A stretch of 15,023 bases of DNA, from contig DKLE01000213.1 of NCBI GenBank assembly GCA_002455605.1, positions 1 through 15,023 of the forward strand, read 5' to 3'. Both the position numbers and the translations under genes were made by a program. The notes beneath the pieces were generated by a model. The model did no database searches. It was not told where the DNA came from and worked only from the letters and a program-made list of their open reading frames with translations. Shown piece after piece: positions 5,748-13,922 of this stretch. The DNA comes from Firmicutes bacterium UBA6648 (lineage in GTDB: Bacteria > Bacillota > Clostridia > Peptostreptococcales > Anaerovoracaceae). Numbering within the stretch: position 1 is the stretch's first letter; each line of letters starts with the position of its first letter.

Positions 5748-8700
5748 ATGGTAAAACGGTTATATGTAGAGAAAAAACAAGGGTTCAATGTAGAGGCAAA
5801 GGGCTTACACGAAGACCTGAAACAGAATCTCCATTTAGAAGGATTGACGAACGTTCGAATTATTAATAGATACGATATAGAAGGTGTAGACGAAATCACT
5901 TATGAAAACTCAAAATACACTGTTTTTGCAGAACCGACAATAGATATGGTCTATGAAGAAGAACTCCCAAGTGGTTTGGGAAATACTCTGTTTGCGGTTG
6001 AATATCTGCCCGGTCAATATGATCAGCGAGCAGATTCTGCCGCCCAGTGCATCAAAATGATGAATGCAGAAGTAAATGCGGTTGTGAAATTTGCTAAGAT
6101 CGTCGTTCTTGAAGGAGCAGTAAATGCAGAAGAATTTTCAGCAGTTAAGCACTATTGCGTTAACCCAGTGGATTCTCAAGAAGCAAAAATGGAGAAACCT
6201 GAAAATTTAGAATTGGAGAGCTCAGTACCTGCTGATGTGGCTATTGTCAACGGATTTATCAACAAGACGGCAGCAGAATTGGAAGAGTTTCGAAAAAAAA
6301 TGGGTTTTGCTATGAGTTCAAGAGACATTCTTTTCATTCAAGAATATTTCATTAAAGAAGAAAAGAGAGACCCAAGCATCACAGAATTGAGAGTAGTGGA
6401 TACGTATTGGTCAGATCATTGCAGACATACAACCTTCATGACCAAGCTGACAGATATTCAATTTGAAGAAGGCAAATATGCAGAGGTCATACAGAAATCC
6501 TTTGAGGAATACTTGGCAATGCGTCAGGAGGTGTATGGTGAACGGGCACAAAAATCCTCCCAAGAGGGCGGCAAAGACATTTGTTTGATGGATTTGGCTT
6601 GTATCGGAGCAAAATACTTGAAGAAACGGGGAATGGTTGAGGATCTGGATGAATCAGAAGAAATAAATGCCTGCAGTATAAAAGTAAAGGCTAAAATAGA
6701 TAACAAGGATGAAGACTGGCTGGTGATGTTTAAAAATGAGACACATAATCATCCTACAGAAATCGAACCTTTTGGAGGGGCGGCTACCTGCCTTGGTGGA
6801 GCTATAAGAGACCCGCTTTCAGGAAGAGTTTATGTTTATCAGGCCATGAGGGTGACTGGTTCGGCAGATCCCAGAAAGCCTATTGAAGAAACTTTGCAGG
6901 GTAAGCTGCCTCAGAGAAAAATCACTCAGGGAGCAGCAGCAGGCTACAGTTCTTACGGCAATCAGATAGGACTTGCTACAGGCCAGGTATCTGAGATTTA
7001 TGATGAAGGATACGTGGCAAAACGAATGGAGATCGGTGCGGTGATAGGTGCTGCTCCGGCATCACACGTAAGAAGGGAAACTCCTTTAGAAAATGATATT
7101 ATTGTACTCGTAGGCGGAAGAACCGGAAGGGACGGCTGCGGCGGTGCCACTGGTTCTTCTAAAGAGCACACCGAGGAATCTATTTTAAATTGTGGAGCAG
7201 AGGTTCAGAAAGGAAATCCTCCGGTGGAGAGAAACATTCAGAGAATGTTCCGAAGGAAAGAAGTTGCAAACTTGATCAAGAGATGCAATGACTTTGGAGC
7301 AGGAGGCGTTTCTGTAGCCATTGGAGAATTGGCAGACAGTTTGGATGTCAATTTGGACTTGGTGCTGAAAAAGTATGAGGGCCTTGATGGAACCGAACTT
7401 GCCATCTCAGAATCACAGGAGAGAATGGCAGTCGTGGTTTCCCAAGAGGATGCAAATAAATTTATTGCTTACGCTCATGAAGAAAACCTGGAAGCAGTAG
7501 CTGTAGCTAAGGTTACAGCTACAGGACGCTTCAGAATGTTCTGGCGTGGCAAGTGTATTTTAAATTTAAGCCGAGAGTTCCTGAACACCAATGGAGCAAC
7601 CCAGGAGGCAAAAGTTCTGGTAAAGGATAGGAATATCTCTGCAGTAGATAAAGAAAGTGAAAAAGACATAATAAAGCATTTATCCGATTTGAATTGCTGC
7701 AGTCAGAAAGGTTTGGTTGAACGTTTTGACAGTACGATCGGGGCGTCAACTGTGTTAATGCCGTTGGGAGGAAGATACCAGCTTTCTCCGGCAGCAGGTA
7801 TGGCATGCAAACTGCCGGTAACGAAGGGAGAGACCACAACGGCTACGCTTATGGCTTATGGTTTCGATCCCCAGGTTGCGAAGCTTTCTCCGTATCATGG
7901 AGCTTTATATGCCGTAATCGATTCGGTGACGAAGATTGTTGCTATGGGAGGAGATTATAAAAAGATCAGGCTTACTTTCCAGGAATATTTTGAAAGAATG
8001 ACAGAGAATCCTGAGAGCTGGAGCAAGCCCTTTATGGCCCTTTTAGGAGCATTAAAAGTACAGAGGGAACTGGGTATCCCGGCTATTGGAGGAAAAGACA
8101 GTATGTCAGGAACTTTCATGGATATTAATGTTCCGCCGACGCTGGTATCTTTTGCAGTGGCAGTGGCAGACGCAAAAGAAGTAATTTCCACAGAATTTAA
8201 GAAAACAGACAGCAAGCTGGTTTATCTTTCAACGGAGAAGGATCAGGACAAAGTTTTAGATTTTGATCTATATAGGAAAAATATGTCCCGAGTTCGGGAA
8301 CTCACAGCGTCAGAAAAAGTTTTTTCTGCAAATACGGTTGGAAGAGGGGGAATCTTCATATCGATTGTAAAAATGGCAGTTGGAAATAAAATTGGTGCTG
8401 CACTGGAGAATATTAGCAAAGATGAACTTCATGAGCCGCAGTATGGGGCATTGATTCTGGAACTGGAGCATGATGCTGATGTGGAAGCAATGTTCGGTGG
8501 CCTTAGATATAAGGTGATTGGACATACGGATAAAAAGGAAAGCATTACAGTGAAAGCTGATGAGAATAAAAGCTCAGCACTAGTTGAGATGGAGCTGGAA
8601 GACATTATCAGACTGTGGACAGATCCTTTGGAAAATGTATTTCCAGTAAGGACTGCTGACTTTAAGAAAGCTTCGGATCAGACAGAAGTTCCAAGCATTG

Positions 8701-9542
8701 CTTATAAGGCAGCAAACAGAGTGACGTCGGCTATAAAGCTTGCAAGACCAAGAGTATTGATACCCGCATTCCCCGGAACGAACTGCGAGATGGATTCCAA
8801 GAGAGCTTTTGAAAGAGCAGGAGCGCAGGCAGACATCCATATTATGAGAAATATGACTCAGAATCAGCTCATTGATTCCATCAAAGAACTTGAACAGAAA
8901 ATCAGGGAAAGCCAGATCCTGTTTATTCCCGGAGGGTTCTCCGGCGGAGATGAACCGGATGGTTCAGCAAAATTTATTACAGCAGTGTTCAGAAATCCGA
9001 GGGTGAAAGATGCGGTAACAGATTTATTGGAAAACAGAGACGGTCTGATGCTTGGCATTTGCAACGGCTTCCAGGCACTTATAAAGCTGGGGCTCGTACC
9101 TTATGGAAAGATCATGGAAATGGATGAAAATTCACCGACTCTTACGTATAACAAAATCGGACGTCACGTTTCCTGTTTAGTGAATACAAGGATTGCTTCC
9201 AATAAGTCCCCTTGGCTTGCAGGAGTGGAAACAGGCGATATTCATACGATTGCAGTCTCACATGGAGAGGGCAGGTTTATTGCCGGTGATGATATGATTG
9301 CATCCCTCATAGAAAACGGTCAGATTGCAACCCAATACGTTGATTTTGAAGGGAAACCTTCTATGGACATTATGTTCAATCCGAATTATTCCACCTATGC
9401 CATTGAAGGCATCACTTCCCCGGACGGAAGGGTTTTTGGAAAGATGGGTCACTCGGAAAGAATTGGGCAGTATGTATACAAGAATGTTGAAGGAAATAAA
9501 GAGCAGAAAATATTTGAATCCGGAGTTAATTATTTTAAATAG
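5748..9542 (+). CDS. purL: Phosphoribosylformylglycinamidine synthase, single-chain
   Basis: PurL converts FGAR, glutamine and ATP to FGAM in purine synthesis. At 1264 aa this is the large one-polypeptide form, with PurS-like N-terminus, synthetase core and glutaminase domain fused, rather than the PurS/PurL/PurQ complex of Bacillus. Visible motifs are FKNETHNHP from residue 328, the glycine-rich GGRTGRDGCGGATGSS from 456, and GGKDSMSGTF from 781. The glutaminase domain starts near PGTNCEMDSKRAFE (about 1006), with nucleophile Cys1105 in GICNGFQ and the His1235/Glu1237 pair in GHSER. I chose ATG 5748 (MVKRLYVEKK) because GGAGAAAGGG (5731-5740) lies seven bases upstream; a GTG directly before it is less likely. 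It is the first gene of the operon, just after the promoter, and its stop overlaps the purE ribosome site. Confidence 0.97.
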   Translation: MVKRLYVEKKQGFNVEAKGLHEDLKQNLHLEGLTNVRIINRYDIEGVDEITYENSKYTVFAEPTIDMVYEEELPSGLGNTLFAVEYLPGQYDQRADSAAQCIKMMNAEVNAVVKFAKIVVLEGAVNAEEFSAVKHYCVNPVDSQEAKMEKPENLELESSVPADVAIVNGFINKTAAELEEFRKKMGFAMSSRDILFIQEYFIKEEKRDPSITELRVVDTYWSDHCRHTTFMTKLTDIQFEEGKYAEVIQKSFEEYLAMRQEVYGERAQKSSQEGGKDICLMDLACIGAKYLKKRGMVEDLDESEEINACSIKVKAKIDNKDEDWLVMFKNETHNHPTEIEPFGGAATCLGGAIRDPLSGRVYVYQAMRVTGSADPRKPIEETLQGKLPQRKITQGAAAGYSSYGNQIGLATGQVSEIYDEGYVAKRMEIGAVIGAAPASHVRRETPLENDIIVLVGGRTGRDGCGGATGSSKEHTEESILNCGAEVQKGNPPVERNIQRMFRRKEVANLIKRCNDFGAGGVSVAIGELADSLDVNLDLVLKKYEGLDGTELAISESQERMAVVVSQEDANKFIAYAHEENLEAVAVAKVTATGRFRMFWRGKCILNLSREFLNTNGATQEAKVLVKDRNISAVDKESEKDIIKHLSDLNCCSQKGLVERFDSTIGASTVLMPLGGRYQLSPAAGMACKLPVTKGETTTATLMAYGFDPQVAKLSPYHGALYAVIDSVTKIVAMGGDYKKIRLTFQEYFERMTENPESWSKPFMALLGALKVQRELGIPAIGGKDSMSGTFMDINVPPTLVSFAVAVADAKEVISTEFKKTDSKLVYLSTEKDQDKVLDFDLYRKNMSRVRELTASEKVFSANTVGRGGIFISIVKMAVGNKIGAALENISKDELHEPQYGALILELEHDADVEAMFGGLRYKVIGHTDKKESITVKADENKSSALVEMELEDIIRLWTDPLENVFPVRTADFKKASDQTEVPSIAYKAANRVTSAIKLARPRVLIPAFPGTNCEMDSKRAFERAGAQADIHIMRNMTQNQLIDSIKELEQKIRESQILFIPGGFSGGDEPDGSAKFITAVFRNPRVKDAVTDLLENRDGLMLGICNGFQALIKLGLVPYGKIMEMDENSPTLTYNKIGRHVSCLVNTRIASNKSPWLAGVETGDIHTIAVSHGEGRFIAGDDMIASLIENGQIATQYVDFEGKPSMDIMFNPNYSTYAIEGITSPDGRVFGKMGHSERIGQYVYKNVEGNKEQKIFESGVNYFK

Positions 9543-9555
9543 GAGGATTAGTTAA

Positions 9556-10038
9556 ATGAAAGTAGCAATTGTAATGGGGAGCAATTCAGACTACCCAGTG
9601 GTGCAAAAAGCAGAAAATATATTAAAGGAATTTGGTGTAGAGTATGAAACAAGAATTATTTCGGCACACAGAACGCCCAGAGTTGCAGAAGAATTCGCAA
9701 AGACTGCAGAAGAAAAAGGAATTGAAGTGATCATAGCCGCGGCAGGAAAAGCGGCACATCTTGCGGGAGTTCTGGCTGCTACAGCTCCCCTCCCTGTTAT
9801 AGGTATCCCAATGAAATCCAGCACTATGGACGGATTGGACTCTCTTTTATCCGTAGTTCAGATGCCGAAGGGAGTACCTGTTGCTACAGTAGCTATTGAC
9901 GGTGCCGAAAATGCCGGTCTTCTGGCCATTCAGATGCTAAGCATTAAATACCCGGAGTTGAGACAGAAAGTAAAAGCTTATAAGACTAAAATGGAAGAAG
10001 ATATTATTGCACTGGATGCAGCGTTTAATAGTAATTAA
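9556..10038 (+). CDS. purE: 5-(carboxyamino)imidazole ribonucleotide mutase, class I PurE
   Basis: A 160-aa protein of the usual PurE length, forming 4-carboxy-AIR (CAIR) for the PurC step. Motifs visible are GSNSDYPVV (residues 8-16), the active-site SAHRTP with His38 (36-41), and AAGKAAHLAGVLAA further on. SAHRTP with the AxHL motif marks class I, which rearranges N5-CAIR made by PurK, rather than class II, which carboxylates AIR directly. No purK is in the visible operon. The AGGAGG at 9541-9546 overlaps the purL stop codon and lies nine bases before the ATG. purC follows after 13 bases. Confidence 0.96.
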   Translation: MKVAIVMGSNSDYPVVQKAENILKEFGVEYETRIISAHRTPRVAEEFAKTAEEKGIEVIIAAAGKAAHLAGVLAATAPLPVIGIPMKSSTMDGLDSLLSVVQMPKGVPVATVAIDGAENAGLLAIQMLSIKYPELRQKVKAYKTKMEEDIIALDAAFNSN

Positions 10039-10051
10039 GGAGGAAGGAAAA

Positions 10052-10756
10052 ATGGAAAAGTTAGAAATGCTTTATGAAGGAAAAGCCAAGAAGGTTTATA
10101 AGACAGAAGATCCCAAGCTTTTTATCGTGGACTATAAAGACGACGCAACGGCGTTTAATGGACTGAAGAAGGGGCAGATTGCAGGAAAAGGTGTTGTTAA
10201 TAATACCATGGCCAATATTATCTTTAAAATGCTGGAGGAAAAAGGAATCCCAACTCATTTGGTTGAGCAGTTAAGCGAAAGAGAGACTTTGGTTAAAGCA
10301 GTAAAAATTCTTCCCCTGGAGGTTATTATAAGAAATGTTTCAGCAGGCTCCTTTTCTAAAAGATATGGGGTGGAAGAGGGTATACTTTTCAAGAAACCTG
10401 TACTTGAATTCTCCTATAAAAATGATGACTTGGGCGATCCGCTGATCAATGATGATCACATTTTAGCGTTGGAATTAACTACGAAAGAACAGCTTGCTGA
10501 TGTAAAAAAATATGCTTATGCGGTCAATGAAGCTTTGAAAGAATTTTTCTTAGAAAGGGAATTGAAATTGATCGATTTTAAAATAGAATTTGGCCTATAT
10601 GATGGAAAAGTAATTTTAGCAGATGAAATTTCGCCGGACACTTGCAGGCTTTGGGATGTAAATACAAATGAAAAAATGGATAAGGATAGATTCAGAAGGG
10701 ATCTGGGCAATGTGGAAGAGACTTACCAGGAAGTATTTAGCAGAATCCAGAAGTAA
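10052..10756 (+). CDS. purC: SAICAR synthetase
   Basis: PurC joins CAIR with aspartate using ATP to form SAICAR, the step after PurE. It is 234 aa, typical of the bacterial short form. Motifs are YEGKAKKVY (residues 8-16, nucleotide-binding loop), DYKDDATAFN (27-36), PLEVIIRNVSAGSFSKRYG in the middle, and DEISPDTCRLWD (191-202), which holds the metal and ATP site. The start at 10052 follows AAGGAGG at 10037-10043; the frame is open further upstream but runs into the end of purE. The 66-base gap to purF is the widest in the operon before purH, and no clear promoter or terminator is seen there. Confidence 0.96.
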   Translation: MEKLEMLYEGKAKKVYKTEDPKLFIVDYKDDATAFNGLKKGQIAGKGVVNNTMANIIFKMLEEKGIPTHLVEQLSERETLVKAVKILPLEVIIRNVSAGSFSKRYGVEEGILFKKPVLEFSYKNDDLGDPLINDDHILALELTTKEQLADVKKYAYAVNEALKEFFLERELKLIDFKIEFGLYDGKVILADEISPDTCRLWDVNTNEKMDKDRFRRDLGNVEETYQEVFSRIQK

Positions 10757-10822
10757 GCTTTTGAAGAATTCTGTGACCTGTGAGTTAGTGTTTAAATAGT
10801 AATTAGAAACCGGAGAGGATTA

Positions 10823-12250
10823 ATGATTGATATTAACCAGGAATTAAGAACTTTTGAAGATGAAAAATTTCATGACGAGTGTGGTGTAGTCGGTGTTTAT
10901 GAGCCGGGAGGCAAGCATAATGCCCGATCCGTTTATTTCGGGCTCCATTCTCTGCAGCACAGAGGTCAGGAAAGTGCTGGAATTGCTGTGAATCTTGGGG
11001 GAAAAATACAGTATTATAAAGATATGGGATTGGTACAAGAAATTTTCAATGACGAAATCATGGACAGGCTGCAAGGAGATATTGCAATTGGTCATGTCAG
11101 ATATAGTACGGCGGGAGAAAGCCATGCTTTGAATGCTATGCCTTTGGTGGTATACCATAAAGGCGGAGCCTTGGCCTTGGCCCATAACGGCAATTTGGTA
11201 AATGCCAGAATTCTGAGAGAAGAAATGCAGGACAATGGTGTAATTTTTCAGACATCGATAGATTCAGAAGTAATAGCTGCCTTGATCGCTAAGCACTTGA
11301 AAAACAGCAGCATTGAAGAAGCCATAACGCAGACGCTTCAAAGAGTAAAAGGGGCATATGCTTTGGTTATCACTTCCGGAAACAAGCTGATTGGTGTCCG
11401 TGATCCCAACGGAATCAGACCTCTTTGTATGGGAAAAACCGCAGAAGGATTTGTTTTGTCTTCAGAAAGCTGTATTTTTTCTTTGCTTGGAGCACAGATG
11501 ATCCGTGATGTGGAGCCTGGTGAAATGGTTGTCATCGAAAATAATGAAGTTAAATCCTATACTTATGAAAAAGGCCGCAGGAGAGCGTCATGTGCTTTTG
11601 AATATGTATATTTTTCAAGACCTGACAGCGATATCGACAAAAGAAATGTATATACAGCAAGAAATCTGTGCGGAAAGATTCTTGCGAAGGAGCATCCGGT
11701 AGACGGAGATGTTGTGATTTCCGTACCGGATTCGGGGACGGTGGCTGCAATCGGATATGCCAAGGAGTCAGGAATTCCTTACGGAGAAGGATTCATTAAA
11801 AACCGGTATGTGGGAAGAACCTTCATACAGCCGGATCAGAGAATGAGAGAATTAAGTGTACGATTAAAGCTTAACGTTTTAAAGGAAAATGTTTATGGAA
11901 AACGGGTCATTATGATTGATGATTCCATTGTGCGGGGAACAACAAGCGCTAAGATTGTTAAGATGCTTAAAGATGCGGGAGCCAAGGAGGTACACGTCCG
12001 AGTGGCTTCACCGCCTGTAACGGATCCTTGTTTTTTCGGAATAGACACACCGGATAAAAACAAGCTTATAGCCGCTACTCATACGATTGAAGAGATTCAA
12101 AACAGAATGGGTGCAGATTCCCTGGGCTATTTAAGTGTGGAAGGAATGCTTGAAGCCATTGGGTTGGGAAAGGATACCATTTGCACGGCTTGCTTTACCG
12201 GAGATTACCCTATGGAGCTGCCTGAACTGGACATGGAATTTGAGGATTAA
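10823..12250 (+). CDS. purF: Amidophosphoribosyltransferase
   Basis: PurF makes phosphoribosylamine from PRPP and glutamine, the committed first step and usual feedback point of purine synthesis. It is 475 aa. The first 19 residues look like a propeptide: the Ntn glutaminase nucleophile is Cys20 in HDECGVVGVY, so maturation must remove residues 1-19. Four cysteines match the Bacillus-type [4Fe-4S] ligands: Cys257 (ASCAFEYVYF), Cys403 (DPCFFGID) and Cys454/Cys457 (ICTACFTG). The PRPP loop VIMIDDSIVRGTTS is at 362-375. It is thus the iron-sulfur, oxygen-sensitive type, fitting an anaerobe. Ribosome site GGAGAGG at 10812-10818. Its TAA shares sequence with the start region of purM. Confidence 0.97.
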   Translation: MIDINQELRTFEDEKFHDECGVVGVYEPGGKHNARSVYFGLHSLQHRGQESAGIAVNLGGKIQYYKDMGLVQEIFNDEIMDRLQGDIAIGHVRYSTAGESHALNAMPLVVYHKGGALALAHNGNLVNARILREEMQDNGVIFQTSIDSEVIAALIAKHLKNSSIEEAITQTLQRVKGAYALVITSGNKLIGVRDPNGIRPLCMGKTAEGFVLSSESCIFSLLGAQMIRDVEPGEMVVIENNEVKSYTYEKGRRRASCAFEYVYFSRPDSDIDKRNVYTARNLCGKILAKEHPVDGDVVISVPDSGTVAAIGYAKESGIPYGEGFIKNRYVGRTFIQPDQRMRELSVRLKLNVLKENVYGKRVIMIDDSIVRGTTSAKIVKMLKDAGAKEVHVRVASPPVTDPCFFGIDTPDKNKLIAATHTIEEIQNRMGADSLGYLSVEGMLEAIGLGKDTICTACFTGDYPMELPELDMEFED

Positions 12251-12261
12251 TGGAGGAATTT

Positions 12262-13293
12262 ATGGATAGCAAATTAACTTATAAAGATGCCGGAGTAGAT
12301 ACAAAAGAAGGCGAAAGAGCCGTAGATTTAATGAAACCCCATGTAAAGAAGACCTTTAATCAAAATGTATTGACAGGCTTGGGAGGCTTCGGGAGCTTAT
12401 TTAAGCTGGATACTTCTGAAATGACAGAGCCTGTTTTGGTATCGGGGACAGACGGAGTCGGTACAAAACTGAAAATTGCTTTTCTGATGGATAAGCATGA
12501 TACCGTAGGCATTGATTGTGTAGCTATGTGTGTGAATGATGTGCTGTGCCAAGGGGCTAAACCATTATTCTTTTTGGACTATATTGCTACGGGAAAGGTA
12601 AAGGCAGAGAAAATTGCAGAAATTGTAAAGGGAATAGCAGAGGGCTGCTGTCAAAGTGGAAGTGCACTGGTAGGCGGTGAGACGGCAGAAATGCCTGATT
12701 TTTATCAAGACGGTGAATATGATATGGCTGGCTTTTCTGTGGGAGTGGTGGATAAAAATAAAATGATCACCGGCGACAATATTAAAGAAGGAAATAAAAT
12801 AATCGGTATTCCTTCCAGCGGTATTCACAGCAACGGTTATTCTCTTGTAAGAAAAGTATTCTTTGAAAAAATGAATATGAAAGTTACAGATTATGTGGAA
12901 GAACTGGGAATGACTTTGGGAGAAGCTCTGCTGACACCCACAAAGATATATGCCAATGCTTGTGAAGCTGTTTTAAGCAAGCATCAGATAAATGGAATTA
13001 TTCACATTACAGGAGGCGGATTTTTTGAAAATATTCCTCGGATTATTCCGGAAGGGCTTGGGGTAAACATTAATCTTGGGTCGTGGAATATTCCAGCCAT
13101 CTTTAATTACATTGAAAAGTGCGGTAATGTGGAACAGACGGATATGTTTTCAACCTACAATATGGGGGTTGGAATGATGATGGTGGTATCTGCGGAATGT
13201 GCAGAAGAAGTACTGGCCACTCTGAAAGAGTCCGGTGAAAAGGCTTATGTAATCGGAGAGATTGTTGAAGGGTCCGGTGTGACCTTATGCTGA
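12262..13293 (+). CDS. purM: Phosphoribosylformylglycinamidine cyclo-ligase (AIR synthetase)
   Basis: PurM closes the imidazole ring of FGAM, using ATP, to give AIR. It is 343 aa, the family's usual size. Motifs visible are LTYKDAGVD near the N-terminus, SGTDGVGTK from residue 61, GGETAEMPDFY from 138, a GIHSNGYSLVR segment and ITGGGFFENIPR. I chose ATG 12262 because GGAGG at 12252-12256 lies five bases upstream and the product then begins like other PurM proteins. An in-frame ATG at 12250, overlapping the purF stop by one base, would add four residues and cannot be excluded. Its 3' end overlaps purN by seven bases, so the two are probably translationally coupled. Confidence 0.96.
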   Translation: MDSKLTYKDAGVDTKEGERAVDLMKPHVKKTFNQNVLTGLGGFGSLFKLDTSEMTEPVLVSGTDGVGTKLKIAFLMDKHDTVGIDCVAMCVNDVLCQGAKPLFFLDYIATGKVKAEKIAEIVKGIAEGCCQSGSALVGGETAEMPDFYQDGEYDMAGFSVGVVDKNKMITGDNIKEGNKIIGIPSSGIHSNGYSLVRKVFFEKMNMKVTDYVEELGMTLGEALLTPTKIYANACEAVLSKHQINGIIHITGGGFFENIPRIIPEGLGVNINLGSWNIPAIFNYIEKCGNVEQTDMFSTYNMGVGMMMVVSAECAEEVLATLKESGEKAYVIGEIVEGSGVTLC

Positions 13294-13892
13294 GGATCGC
13301 TGTATTAGTATCCGGCGGAGGAACGAATTTGCAGGCGGTTATTGATTCCATAGAAGCCGGCAGAATAAAAGAAGCAGAGCTCGCGTGCATTATTTCCAGT
13401 AATCCCGAAGCATTTGCCATAAAGAGAGGAATAAAACATGGGATTAAAACCATTGTTATTGATAAAAAGCAGTATCCCGCCATGTCAATGAGAACGAAAG
13501 CGATAATCGCTGCATTGCAGGAACAAAGAACGGATTTGGTTGTATTGGCAGGCTATATGAGTGTTCTGGAATCGGAACTGGTACATGCGTATAAAGGGCG
13601 GATTATTAACATTCATCCCTCGCTGATTCCTAAATTTTGCGGAAAAGGCTTTTATGGACAGCATGTACACAAAGCAGTCCTTGCTGCGGGAGAAAAAGTC
13701 AGTGGAGCTACGGTTCATTTTGTAGATGAAGGGGTGGATACAGGACCCATTATCATGCAAAAACAGGTGCCGGTTCTGGAAGGAGACACTCCTGAGCAGT
13801 TGGCGGAACGAGTGCTTAAGGTGGAGCATGAGATTTTGACTGACGCAATCAATAAAGTTATAGGGAGCTTTAACAATAATAAAGCAGAATAG
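13287..13892 (+). CDS. purN: Phosphoribosylglycinamide formyltransferase
   Basis: PurN transfers a formyl group from 10-formyl-tetrahydrofolate to GAR. It is 201 aa. The N-terminus carries the ribonucleotide-binding SGGGTNLQA loop. The catalytic trio is present: Asn108 and His110 in NIHPSLIP, and Asp151 in DEGVDTGP. The substrate loop reads FCGKGFYGQHVH rather than the shorter E. coli form; this five-residue longer version is, to my knowledge, common in Gram-positive anaerobes. The start ATG lies inside the end of purM (ATGCTGA), with no separate strong ribosome site, so it depends on coupling to purM translation. A 30-base gap with GGAGG leads to purH. Confidence 0.96.
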   Translation: MLRIAVLVSGGGTNLQAVIDSIEAGRIKEAELACIISSNPEAFAIKRGIKHGIKTIVIDKKQYPAMSMRTKAIIAALQEQRTDLVVLAGYMSVLESELVHAYKGRIINIHPSLIPKFCGKGFYGQHVHKAVLAAGEKVSGATVHFVDEGVDTGPIIMQKQVPVLEGDTPEQLAERVLKVEHEILTDAINKVIGSFNNNKAE

Positions 13893-13922
13893 TTTTTGAT
13901 GGACATATTTGGAGGATAAAAA

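Noticed and set aside
10757..10822. Internal promoter or attenuator between purC and purF
   Set aside because: TTGAAG and TTAAAT-like words occur, but no pair has convincing spacing, and no stem-loop with T-run is seen.
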